Assembly: GCF_000485595.1 (NCBI RefSeq)
Contig: NW_014577066.1
Location: forward strand, 527,096 to 578,523
DNA length: 51,428 nt
From: Priapulus caudatus
Taxonomy: Eukaryota > Priapulida > Priapulimorpha > Priapulimorphida > Priapulidae
Direction of reading: 5' to 3'
The position numbers were made by a program, and so were the translations under genes. This document shows positions 1-13,547 of this stretch, in pieces. The notes under the pieces were generated by a model that was given only the letters and a program-made list of their open reading frames with translations, made no database searches and had not been told where the DNA came from. Numbering within the stretch: position 1 is the first letter of the stretch; each line of letters starts with the position of its first letter.

Positions 1-50
<50 letters not shown>

Positions 51-67
51 GATAGATAGATAGATAT

Positions 68-166
<99 letters not shown>

Positions 167-167
167 T
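1..167. repeat. (TAGA)n tetranucleotide microsatellite
   Basis: Nearly pure TAGA repeat with occasional TAAA or TATA interruptions, lying in the intron just upstream of the first visible exon of the DOMON/DM13 gene. It touches the window edge, so its full length is unknown. Confidence 0.97.
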
Positions 168-234
168 ATCAAATAAGGTTAGTTAACTATCTAAAATGTG
201 ACACTGATTAACGCGTTATTGTCTTCCCAAACAG

Positions 235-3200
235 GCCAGCAATGTTCCGGTTCCTGGAAATCTCCCGACAACGCGTACAACGCCACCTGGGAGTACGATG
301 ACATTAGAGACAGGGTCAAGTTCACGATCAGCACGGCGAATCTGGATAGATGGGTCGGAATCGGATTCTCCAAGGACAAATACATGGTGAGCGCAGCAAC
401 GGAAAGAGCGTGCGAGCACATCCGGTGTGCGTTCGGGGCGCGCCAGTTCGGCGTGTCGTGCCGGCGGCAATTTCTCGAAGCTTTTAATTTTCAAATAATT
501 TCTGCTCGATTCTTTCCGAAATCCGGTTATCGTGTCAGCGGCCATATCGTTGGCCGGCGTGCGCCGGCGCGGGCACGCCATGTGGGTCAACCCGTTACCC
601 AGCAGCCGCCGCTCTGCTGCATCGTGATTGGTGGGCGCGCGTCACGTTTACTTATCTGAACGCACGTCTCGTGGTTTGTACTACTGACTTACAATCTCGC
701 GCATTCAAATAGCACGCAATATGTATTGTGTGTATGTGTGTGTTTGTTAAGTGGGCGGTTGGGGGGAGATTACGTCGACGCCGCAATGTGCGTGATGATT
801 GCTTGAACTATAGGCCACCGAAACAACCTGGATCTTGCGTTATTCGGCACTCGAACAAAACCCGGATTAAAGGTGACAGCAGCTTTGCCGCGTTTCCGAA
901 TCGTACCTAACTGTAGTGTATGATTCATTTCCGTTCAATAACGGTATCATTCACGCGATATTTGAGAATGTATAACACGGACATATAGTAACTCGCAGAG
1001 TACGATTACTGGGTATGAGTATAGCTGAATTATGACGCACGAACACGAATGAGGTACTGATATAACGATATAATGACATAACATATGCTAGGCTATGATC
1101 TATAAATGATATTTACCTAGGCAGCAGCCTTGTCCGTTTTGTAAATGTAATGAACCTAACCTAATGTAGGCCTAATCTAAATTTCTGAAGCTGGGCAAAA
1201 ATTGAAATGCGCCCGTTATTTCCGAGTTCCGGTTTCGTTCATTGTCCGAGGCTCCTACGCGGCAAATTAATGCGCGTGCCAACTTGTTTATTCAACTGCT
1301 ACTGTGCTACCTAGTAAATTTAGGCCGCTAGCTTGTTGTTGCTCCAACTAATTCCACGTGACCATTGAATGCATGCTAGCTGTGCTGTCTCGTGTCGTAC
1401 CGTATATCGTTACGAGTCGGCCCGTGTGTTCGGATGCCGCGCGCTAACTGGACTGTTGAGTCTAATCACGCGTGTGATGTGTACGCACCTCCTCCTCCTT
1501 CCCTCTCCCCTTCCCCTTTCCACCATAACGCGCGCGCGCGGGCGTTACCCGCTCTTACGCCACTTTCACTGACAAGGCAAATCGGTAATCACAAGGCTGT
1601 GCATCCGATGAATGCATGGCGCATCCTCGCGGGTAAGTAAGCCGCAGATATGTAAGTGAGGTGCTGCTCGCTCAATGACAGTTATGTCCGATGTCGCGTG
1701 AAGAACGACGCGACACCCGGTGCCACATTCGTTGTCTGACCCACTGCCGTGGCAGACGGCCGTGGTGGCGTACCGACACACACACATACGCACGCACGCA
1801 CGCACGCCGTTGTGGGTAATTAACTCACTGCGCAGCTTTCATATTCCGATTAGCGCTCCTTCGTTGAAGGTGTGTGCGCGTATGTGGAGTTGGAAGGGTG
1901 ATGGGAGCGGAGGTGGCATTGAGTAATGGGCGGGGGAGAGGGGGTTCGAGAGGCGGGAGAGGAGAAAGTGAGAGAGAATGGGTGATGAGGGCGAAGAGAG
2001 GGAGCAGCGATCGGAGATGGGACGTAGATTGAAACGATGGGGGGAGAGAGAGAGGGAAAACACTCTAAATGGGAGGGAGAGGTGAGAACGAGCGAAGCTG
2101 AGAGTGAAGTAAAAGAGAATGAATGGTAATCTGGAAGGGAGAGGAGAGATGTCGAGATCTTTATTAATTGTTTATATCCTGCGGCAGAGCGGGCCATTTT
2201 TTATTTAACTTCTACCTTCTATTTAGACTGCAGTGATATCTGAGGTACACTGTAACCCATTTTCTGACACATTTTAAATAGTTATGACTGTTATAAGTCT
2301 AATATGTCATAGTTTTGACGTCATAACCATTTTTGATGTTAATGGCAATATGCCGCTGGTTAGTAGCAGTAATAATACGGCGTATAAGGGAGTCATATGC
2401 GCGTCTGTGCGGTTTGTGACGGCTGGCAGTATATCGGCATCTATATCGGCAGCGGTACGGTACGTGACGACGTTAGTGTATCGATATCAATATTGTTATC
2501 GGTATCGGTATCCGTATGGTGAAAGACGGCGGAAGTGTATCGGTATCAATATCGGTATCGGTATCGGTATCGGTATCAGTTTTGGTATTGGTATCGATAT
2601 CGGCATCCGTATATGGTGCGAGGGGGCGGAAGTGTATCGGTATCGGGTTGTTACGGTGCGCTACGGCGGCAGCGTATCGGCATGCATAGAGCTGCTAGTT
2701 TCATTACATTATGCGGGATTCGAAGCGTATAGTTAGGTCTACAGTGAAGTAACACCGACTGTCATCTCTCTTTTTCTTGCAGCCAGCGACAGACGTTGCC
2801 TACGGTTGGGTGAACACGGACACGGAGGCGCGACTCTTTGACGGGTGCGTGTAGATGATGTCATATATCTCAATAAATTACCTGTCCTGTTGTGGCCTTC
2901 ATTCTGATGTTAAGCACATTATGCTCATAACTGCCCACCTACAAACATCAACTGAACATCAACTTATGTGACCGTACACATAAACCCACGCGCACGTACA
3001 CGCACGCACACACGCAGTACGAACAAGCGCACACCGACATGCACGCATAACACGCACGCATGCATACACGTACGCACACACCACACACGAACGCACACAC
3101 GTAAACATCTACTCCACACCAGCATATTCTCGCATCCCTATCACCACAACTCACCGACCCACAGGTACTAAACCTCTATCGCGTGAAATAAGTACAACTT

Positions 3201-3651
3201 CAAAAAAAGATAAAAAAAATATTGGCTCACTAGACGCGTTTCCCCTGCATTACGACTCGAATTTTACCAGCGAAGTTTCAGCATATCGAATACCGTATAT
3301 AATACCGTATATACATACGGTGACTGAACGAATAAATGTGCGCCATCGCAAACCACGCGCTTGAATACACCATTCCTCTCGTCGTCTCCGCACAGGTGGA
3401 TCTCCGTGAAGGCGCATCCGCGCACGTCCGAGCACAACGACCTTCAGATGGTGACCTTCAGCAAGAAGGACGGCCGTCACACGCTCTCCTTCTGGAAGCC
3501 CCGCGTCGCTCGCGAGCCCGAGGACCTGACGCTTGATGACGTCTACCTCATGTTCCCCGCCAAGCCAGGCCTCTACAACGCCGACTACTCGCGCATCTTC
3601 AAGCATCTTGCACAGCCCATCATCGGTCCAAAGGTCTACTTCGGCGCATGC
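235..3651 (+). CDS. DOMON module 1 (three exons)
   Basis: Exons 235-386, 2783-2844 and the first part of 3396-4036. Family hallmarks: an opening Cys (residue 3) before [18 protein letters not shown], then W-GIGFS and a Met (residue 50) that is the last codon of its exon. The 20-codon middle exon reads DVAYGWV, followed by FDG over the splice. The third exon has [18 protein letters not shown], a His at residue 141 and a closing Cys at 156. Known: in heme-binding DOMON domains a Met and a His are the axial ligands. Inferred: M50 and H141 may be that pair, and C3-C156 may form a disulfide. Confidence 0.9.
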
Positions 3652-6600
3652 GCGACGTCGAGCGTCGGCGAATCGTTGCAGAGCGTCGCGCGTTCGCAGA
3701 CGACCGACGTCGTCGCGCGTCGCAAAGACCCGGAAGTCGTCCCGCGGAAAGTGCCGGATGCGGACGTCGTCGCGCTGCGAGCGACGAAGGTCGCATCCCC
3801 CCGGCGCGTCACAGACGACGCGGATGTCGTCTCCCGACGGTTCTTACAGGAAGCGACGGAGCGTCAGCTGCAGCGCGCCGTTTCCGAGGTTACCGATACG
3901 AAGCAGGATAGTCAGGATCCGTTCGCCCTGAAGCTAAACACGCCGCAGTTGATCCAGGTGCAGGGAGCGCGCACGTCGTCGACGTCGCGACAGTCTAATG
4001 AGAGGTCGTCGTCGTCCAGCCAGCGGTCTGCAACAGGTAAGGTGGTGACGACAGCTGCCGTCATGGCGAGTTTAGATAAACAACGACAAGCACGCCCACA
4101 CGAAATCTAGTAAAAGCAAAAGAACTATTTGAAACCGAACCAGTATCAGATAAATTTGTCCATTTTTTCTCCGTTCGTTTATTCGTCAATTCATCTATCC
4201 GTGCGCCTATTCGTCAGTTCATCTATCAATCCGTCTCTTCATTTGTACGCCCGTCCGTCCATTAACCCATTAATTAATTATTACATTTATTCATTCAATC
4301 ACTCATTCATTCATTCATTCATTCATTTATTCATCTATCCATTAATCAATCAATTTATCTATCCATCCATCAATCCACTAACCCACCCATTCATCCATCC
4401 ATCCGTCCGTCCGTCCGTCCGTCCGTCCGTCCGTCCGTCCGTCCGTCCGTCCGTCCGTCCGCCCGCCCGTCCGTCCCTCCGTCCGTCCGTCCGTCCGTCC
4501 GTCCGCCCGCCCGTCCGTCCGTCCGTTCGTCCGCCCGTCCGTCCGTCCGCCCGTCCGTCCATCCATCCATCCACCCGTCCATCCATTCATTCATCCATCC
4601 ATCTAGGTATGCCTCAACCCAACCATCCATTCATGGATCCATGTTGCACCATTGACTCAGTCATCTGCTGTCTGTGCGTACAGGTCACGACGCATGCTCG
4701 GGATCGTGGATAGCTGACGACGGTTCATACACGGCTACGTGGGACTACGTGCCAGCCACCGACAGGGTGCGCTTCAGTGTCAGCGTCAACACGCTTACCG
4801 GATGGATAGGCCTCGGATTCTCGAATAACAGATTCATGGTACGCAGAAAGCTGATGGCAGCTGCGTGCGTGCAATCTACGCGCGCATGCTACGGCTACAA
4901 ATACAATTTAATATTATATAATAACATGTTGCTTCATAATTTGTAAATCGCGTTTTGTGTTTGATATCATAAAACGATAAGTTAAAAGGGTGTATTTATA
5001 CTTATAGTTATAGTTAATGTTTGGTGCCGATGATTCCAGATCACGTGATATACCTAGAAACCATGCTGGATATTAAAACTGTGTCACTGATAGAAGTGAT
5101 ACTCAAATTGCCCAAATTTTTAGATCGATTAGCGTAATGATTGAGATCTTAATTAACTAATTTATTCGACAATTGATTGGGCCACTATTTTTTATTTTTG
5201 CAGCCTTTCACAGACCTCGCCTATGGATGGATAAACGAGCAGAACGAGGCCAAGCTAATCGATGGGTATACAGTTTTCTTTAGCTTCTCCAACTTAATTT
5301 CTTAGGGCGCAAATCCACTTTAGGCACTTTAGGCATCACGAAGTGATGCAGGGTTTTTGCATCATTCCTTGATATACGGAAAGTCTGTGCATCAGTTGAT
5401 GATACACAGAAATCTGTGCATCACTTCGTGATACCTAAGGTGCCTAAAGTGGATTTGCACCATTTCTTGGCTTAGATTCTTTGTCGTAATACTTCCACAA
5501 TTGATTTCATATATTAAAAAATGTCAGATCTCATAACCTATAGGCCTACGACATCCACATCCCATGTACTGTCCTGGGATTCTGTAAGTTTGGTAACTCC
5601 TAGTCATCTAAGTACCACGTACATCCGTGAGGCCCGTAGTTCCGTGATTGTGTTCTTGCACTGACACCGGATGTCTCTCTCGTTGCTGCTACAGCTGGCT
5701 GTACACGTACTCGGTGCCGCGGTCGGGGGAGCAGCAAGACCTCGAGCTGATCTCGGCTAGTCGCAGCGGCAATCGGCAGACGATCGAGTTCACGAAACCG
5801 AGGCTCGGCGGTCAGGACGACCTTGACCTCGCCGGAGTCTACCTCGTCTTCCCGACGAAGCCCGGTCCTTACGATGCCTCGTCGGAAAGCGTCAGCAAGC
5901 ATCACGAGCCCCCGGTCATAGGGCCGAAAGTCGACTTCACGTCATGCGTCCAGACACAGGTGGCGCGAGCGTCAAATACACGGGCGTCGGCGCGGGCGTT
6001 AGGCACGCGCGCAGGTGGCTCCACCTACACGTCGCGGCGTGACAATATTCTGCTGTCGAAGTCTGGCGGCTCGCAACACTCATCACGTGACTCAATCTTC
6101 AGGGAGTCCCTGCCGTTCGAGACGCCCCCTACACGTGCCACGCGCCGCCCTCCTATACGTGCCACGCCGCGGCCCACTACAGGTGGGTCCAGCTATCGGG
6201 AGTCCCTGCCGTTCGAGACGCCCCCTACACGTGCCACGCCGCGGCCCACTACACGTGCCACGCCGCGGCCCACTACACGTGGCTCCACCTATCGGGAGTC
6301 CCTGCCGGTCGAGACGCCATCAACACGCCCTACGCCGGGGCCCATCGCAGCGCCGGTTGATTTCGGCTCGCGGCCGGTCACCGGCGTGGCGCAGAGAATA
6401 GGTTCCACCCGGCGCTCGCACCAGCGAATATCCAGACGGCCACTACCGGCCACCAGACGGCGCCCGAGAACGCGCACGCCTCGACCGACCGATCCGACGA
6501 CGGTATACACGACCGACGCGACGACGACGGAGATACCTACGGAGCCGACGACGGAAGTGACGACGGCGCCGCCGACAAGGCGTCCCTTCCGCCGACGTCA

Positions 6601-7534
6601 GTCGTTGGTTGCACACCAGCAGCGCCTTCAGAGAATCTCAGCGGGCCGACGACGACCCCGGCCGGTGCCGACACGAACAGGGCGACCACAACCGCCACCG
6701 ACGACGACGACGACCACCAGACCGACGACGACAACAGAGGCACCGGTGGTGCGCCCGACAACGCCGGCATTCGAACGTAAGTTTCCGGTTAAGTTGTCCG
6801 TTAAACGCTCTGTTCATGGTGAGGCGCGACAGTACAGCCGCCGTTAACTCGCAGACGATAGTTCCACCGTCTGCCCGCGTCGCTGCGCTTCCTTGCGACG
6901 AACGCCACCTTGCGGCAGCCCCGGCGTTTGAGTATTTGATGCCACATGCCGGGGGAACTTTTCTATTTGTGCTACCACAATTACTTCAGGTACTAATCGA
7001 AAGTAACAAGTCTTTCTGACAAAATCAAATTTCTACCCAACTTACACACCCTATGTACGAGCGAAAAATTTATACGAACAGCAGGCTAGCATCCATGCGA
7101 TAGCCAGCGACTGTACTACTCTGCAACACTATTCTAGGGACCGATCTTATTACATAAAAAATCGCATTTTGCTGTTGCCCACCGAACACATTATTGTCCT
7201 AAGAGACTGCATGGTTAGCCGTTGAACATTGGCTGCTAGGCGCTGTTTGCCATCGGGTTGATGGTTGGGCGTGCGCGTGACCTCTGGCGTTTTCTCTCAC
7301 AGCGCCGGGACCACGTAACTTCGCTGCGTCGTGCGAGGGTTACTGGTCGTACCCGGAGGCGTGTCCGGCGTCGCAATGCGACTACGCCATACACTGGATC
7401 TACGAGGCGCTGCAAGATAGGGTCAAATTCACCATCACGGTGCCGCAGGGCAAGTGGGTGAGCGTTGGCTTCTCGAAGAACGGACGCATGGTAGGTATAG
7501 ACAGACAAACGCTTATTATGCGTACTCTGCCTCC

Positions 7535-7588
<54 letters not shown>

Positions 7589-7959
7589 GATCTATGCTAC
7601 ACCCATGAGCCACTGGGATCGTGGCAGATCTTGCGGTAGTGAGTTGGTTTTTACACCGACAGGTTTATTGGTTGAGGTGGGCTCTCTCTCCGAAAGTAGC
7701 TCGAGTGAAATTGAAATCGCTTGCGGGTGGTTCGGGTTGGGATGGAGGTGTTATATGTACTGAACAAGGTGATTGGCTGAGGCATATTCTATCAAAGTGT
7801 AACTGCAGTATGCGATTCTGTACCCTTACAGGTATTTGGGGTGGGGTCGTTTTATTGACCTTGTTGATGGGTTAGAGGTCAAGATTTGGTAATCCTTTAA
7901 TTAGGAATAACTCTCGTGGAATATTATGGGACATATACAAACTATTATACGAATAATCA

Positions 7960-7993
<34 letters not shown>

Positions 7994-10900
7994 TGATTAT
8001 TCGTATAAATATGTCACAAATTCCACGTTGTTGCATATTAGTTGGCTGGACTATTTTGTGATTAGATTGCCAGTTTCAATGTGTGTGTGAATAACATTTA
8101 CAATTTGCGCTCTCTCTCTGTGCGTTGCAGAAAGATACGGACATCGCATTCGGCTGGGTGACACCTGACGGCCTGGCGAGGCTCTTTGACGGGTAAGCGT
8201 ACGAGATATCAGCTGGGAGTCTATCAATTAATCTATTGATAGACTCCTGGAGATATTAGCAATCACGGGCGGGCGTAGACTATAGCCACACCAGGCGCGC
8301 CCAGGCAAAGGATGTTGTTGAATCGGTAATTCGGAAATTTTGTCGTCGGGTTAAGCGCTTCACCTACCGTGGCATCTATTTTGAGTGCCCGCCTAGTTGG
8401 CCTCAATGACGGGCCGCCACGTGTAGAATAATGATGATACTAATAATAATAATAATAATAATAATAATAGTTAATTTTATTGTTATCATTATTATTATCA
8501 TCATCATTATCAGCAGCAGCAGCATTATCACATTCTTTTGTAATATAGTTCTCTATTCGTTATATATCTGCGTCCACTAGTAGGACGGGGCACGCGTCTG
8601 TTCTACACGCTGTGTGACATCGTGACAACCGATCAATCGTGCATTGTCCTTAACTCTAGCCGCGTGTCACCTGCAGGTTCCTCACCGGTTACCGGCCGCC
8701 GGTCGTCGCCGAATCGAACGACCTGCAGTTCGACGAGGCGCGTCTGGCCAACGGCGTGCAGACGCTTATCTTCTGGAAGCCTCGCACCGGCCTCATAAAC
8801 GACCTGACGCTCAACGGCGTGCACCTCGTCTTCCCGCACAAGCCAGGCACGTACGACACGAGCAAGCCCGAGCTGCCGACGATCAGCAAGCACGAGCAGA
8901 CGCCTGTCGTCGGACCGAAGGTCAACTTCAGGACGTGCCGCCTTGACTTGTCGCGGATTCAGTCGCAGCCGCGCGTCCGGGCGCCGGCGACGCGGCCGAC
9001 GCCAATCGTACGCCAGGCACTTGACCGGTCCGGCAAGGACTCGGAGCCATTGAACAGCCGGCTTACGCCCACGCGCAGCCAGCAGCAACGAACGGGGTCC
9101 GCAGCAACGACAAGTCAACAGCGACTCGAACAGAGTACAGTAGCAAGAGGGACGGGTCAACAACAGTCTGGACAAACAACACTTACACAGGTGGGAGGTC
9201 AACAAAGATTCGGACAGACTACATCTGGAAGCGGAACAGGCCAACAAAGATTCGGACAGAGTACAACAGCAAGAGGGACGGGTCAACAACAGTCTGGACA
9301 AACAACACTAACACAGGCGGGAGGTCAACAAAGATTCGGACAGACTACATCTGGAAGGGGAATAGGTCAACAAAGATTTGGACAGAGCACATCTATAGGT
9401 GGAATAGATCAACAAAGATTCGGACAGAGTACTGCTAGTAGGACTGGTCAGCAACAGTTCGGACAGAATACCAATGGCCGCGGCATAGCGCAGAGGCAGA
9501 GCTTTTCGACACAGACTAGCGGTCAGCGCCTCGTACCAAGTACGTCTGCACAAGTAAGATCTCAGCAACAGTTCAGTTCAACGCAGCTTGCGTCTCGTCC
9601 GCAGAGCGGTCAGCGGCAGGGTTCCCTGTCTATCACTAGCAGCAGCTCGCGGCCGCTTCCATCGTTCTCCACGCTAGCACGACCTGCGCCCAATCGCGGC
9701 TTAAGTTTGGGACAACGACAAAGCATCCTCAACACGAATCGAGCGACCAACAATGTCCCACGAGCAACGACTCCTCGACCCGGCTCAACGACAAAGGGTA
9801 GGAACAACTATAATTATCTATTAACGAGTATATCATTTCAGTGCCTAACCTGTTTTCGACTGCGTGTACGGAGACAGTGTGGGTTCTTGCCCTTTTTGGG
9901 ACCGCAGTGTTTCAGCATTTAAAATATATATTATTATATGCATTGCACTCCTTGCCAAACACCGTGACAGTGTTGACAGTGCCAAACACCAAAAATCAGA
10001 TATTATTAGAAGTAGAGGATTATATTCTTATTTCATTTTCGCAGTAAAACTGCAATTACAGTTAAAAGATCGTCTTGGAGAGTTTGGTAGTCCAAGAAAT
10101 TGTGCCCCAGTAGGAAAAATCAAAGGTCACTAACTTTGTAACTGAACCACTCGGGACACTTTATCTGGAACTGACATTTTTGTAACCCCACTGTGTGCAT
10201 GCATCCCTGGACGAGTGCCACTGCCCTAAGAGAATAACATTTCCCGCGTATTTTTTGCATTTCCTGAATACTATTGATATGGGCTTCAGGATTTAGTAAA
10301 TCTGAGTGAATATTGGCGCGCAACTCGCATAGCCAGGTCGGCTATTTGAAACTTACGTAGTACTAGCATAGTGGTAGCATAGTAACGCCTTATAACTCTA
10401 TTAGCTCACAAGGATTAATCTTCAAGGATAATAAGTCCAAGAAACAGTGCCGAAGACGGAGATACCCAGAAGATCTCTGAGACCTCTGATCGAAGCTCTA
10501 TCATTATGCATAGTATCAAAACGGATAAAAACAGATAATACCCTTAAACGAATAATATAATATCACACAAGCAAGCACCTTTGATCATATAAACCGCGAC
10601 GTTAGCACATTTGTATCACAACGTCAATATTAAAACCCCATCGGTTTCAAATGACATTACGAAAAATACACGGTTAACCTTAATCATTGTTTCGTTTACC
10701 TTATTTCTACAGGGTCGCTATTGTTTCTGGGAGAGTTGAGGAATTTCTCTCCAAGCGGAATACGAGGAAAGATCTACGGTATAGACCGCAAGCAGATAGG
10801 GTTGTCCGGCTTTGTTTTCGACCCATTCAGAGAATCATGTAGAGGTAAGACTGCATCTAGATTTGGTAATCACCATACGAGCATTATTAGCTAACATCAT

Positions 10901-13088
10901 CTCTTGGCTATGACTAATAGCCGCGAACAACAATACGTATACACTGCGCTAGTTACCAGAAACGTAAATAGTATTACGACTATTATAAAACAGAAATGCT
11001 ATAACTTCTGCAAGACACGTCACTGCAAAACGTGCGTTATTTTAAACTTGTATGTCATGACTACTTAATTACATGCTGTTTCTGATAATGGGCCCGTGGT
11101 GTTTGCACGGAGTTATACGCTGTTCATTATACTGCATTAATTACGTGTTGCAGATCCCGTGTTCTACATCGGTGTACATGACCACCGATCCGAGCTGCTC
11201 GCTAATCAGAAATCGGGAGCCATTCAGCAATGTCCAGGCGAGTTCGGCATACAAGTTCCGGACGAAAACAAAAGGTACAGTCACTTAATGAAAACTGTTA
11301 TTACTGGCGCTAACATTCCATCATTCACTGCGTCTTATTCTTATCTTCATCTAATTGCGGGGTGTTCAGGCGCTTTTTGTCTAACGAAGTTGTGTCTACT
11401 ATGCCTTGCCATAGTGTTTATATATGCATATATGCATATATGTATATATGCCTTATCTATGCATAATTGCGACAAGTTATTGTATATTGTGGTATGTATT
11501 GACGCTAATGAGAAATATAATAAATATGTGAATATCTAACCGACGTAGTTCTATCGATTTGCGAGATCGATATGATCTGACTATATACCGATTAGAACGT
11601 TACGTGCAACATAAACACTATGAAGTCCCTTCTAAGACTTGCTTCGGGTACCTACTATAACGTCTGATGTCTTAGCTAGATATACACCAGTCTATGGAAC
11701 ACGGTGCTGTAACGCAGCGGAAGGTTGGGGGGTCTGAGGTATCGCTAGCGCCCTATCCATCTCAAAGGTTCACGCTGCCTACTGTGACACATATCCGACG
11801 GAGTAGTATATCTGGGGTCCAAGTCCAAACCAGCTTCACTCCCGCCTACAGCACACGATACAATTAACGACGCAGAGCGGGATGAGTGTGCACACTCGTG
11901 TAACAATTAACGACGACATTTCTCTTCAGCCTGCAACCACTGCGAAGACGTTATAATGGCCAGAACATCGTACTGCTGCTTCCCGACGGAGTGGAGACGA
12001 TTCAGCTGCAGTGGTTATCGCTCTGGTGTAGAAGCACCAACACCGACCTCGCTAGCGCCGTCTTCCCTGGCGAGGCTCTCCGGCCTGTACCACCAGAGGG
12101 CGTTACATCTTTGCAAGTACGCATCACTGTCATAAGTCACGTAGTTATAGGAGTCATAGGATGTAGAGTATACTTACTACTACCCATATACTACTTACAC
12201 TACATAAATACTACTATGCTGCATAATAAGAATATGTAGAATAATAGTGTAGATGCTACAATCCTTGGACTGAAATTATATTTATGGCACCTCAAACCTG
12301 TTAAGGGTCTTCGCCTCTCTTCTTCCCACCAATATCTTTACCATTCGACATCACTCTGTCTGGTGGCTCTTACTACCACTTCTTTCACTTACTCACTCTA
12401 CCCTCCGCTTTCTGTCCCCTTCTTCGACCACTTTTCCTGCGCCCTCTAATTCTACATCCCTATCGCTTCTCGCTTCTTGCACTTCACTCTCGCTCCCTTC
12501 CTGTACCTCTGTCTCGGCTCCAACCATGTAACACCTGCCGTCTATCGCTCTCTTTCTCTTTCTCTATCCCTATCCCTTGCAATTCGCATTCTTCCTGCGT
12601 AGGTCATATATGCCGGTCTCTGCAATCGACGATCTCCACGAATAATCTCGTCATTATGTGTTGGCTTGTCAACCAGTGCCAATATATGTGGCATTTTGCA
12701 TTGCAGGGAGACGGCGTTTCCAGTACCGAGTTAGCCACGCTCAACGCGTCGACAGTGGGCATCGCTGGCCTACGCTACAACAGAAAATACGAGTGTAAGA
12801 TGTTTATGCAGCTTCGAATGCAGTCGCGTTTTCCGGAGAGTATTTACGAATCGGCGATCACTATGGCGACGCTATGTCTATACTTGCTACGTGTTTGGAC
12901 GATAAGCGGTCTGTAAGTTGTCCGTAGATGATGAATACCGTTGTTTTTAAATGTTGCAGCTACCTTCTTCGTCGTGGGAAAATCAGGGGGAGAAACTCCG
13001 ACGAAGGAAAACATCGTGTCGATCGTACCTGATGAAAATGGCGAGCTGTAAGTACCGAGAATAGAGCGAGGCACACGCGCGCACGCGC

Positions 13089-13141
<53 letters not shown>

Positions 13142-13221
13142 CACACACAGGGAGACTTAAGAATTGAGAGTAGAGAGGCAGAACAAAAATAAAACAGAAG
13201 CAGAGAGAGAGAGAGAGAGAG

Positions 13222-13263
<42 letters not shown>

Positions 13264-13465
13264 GAGAGACGAGAGGAGAGAGAGAGAAGAGAAAAGAGAG
13301 CGAGCGAAGGAGAGCGAGACTAAGAGGGGATGCCTGTTATTACGTATGTGTTTTGGGAGAAAAGAGCAAGGTGTAGAGGGAGAGCGAGAGAAATGGTTAG
13401 ACAAAAGGAGGAAAAGGAAGAAGGAAAGAAAGAAAGGTGAGAAGGAGAAAGCGAGGCGAGGGAAG

Positions 13466-13547
<82 letters not shown>

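Noticed and set aside
4129-4713. Long open frame of repeated Pro-Ser-Val-Arg, and its minus-strand partners
   Set aside because: Produced by the CCGT tetranucleotide repeat in all frames; lies in an intron between two well-supported DOMON exons.
6777-6847. C-terminal coding extension after linker 2
   Set aside because: A strong GTAAGT donor at 6777 and the phase match to the next DOMON exon show that this open frame is intronic read-through.
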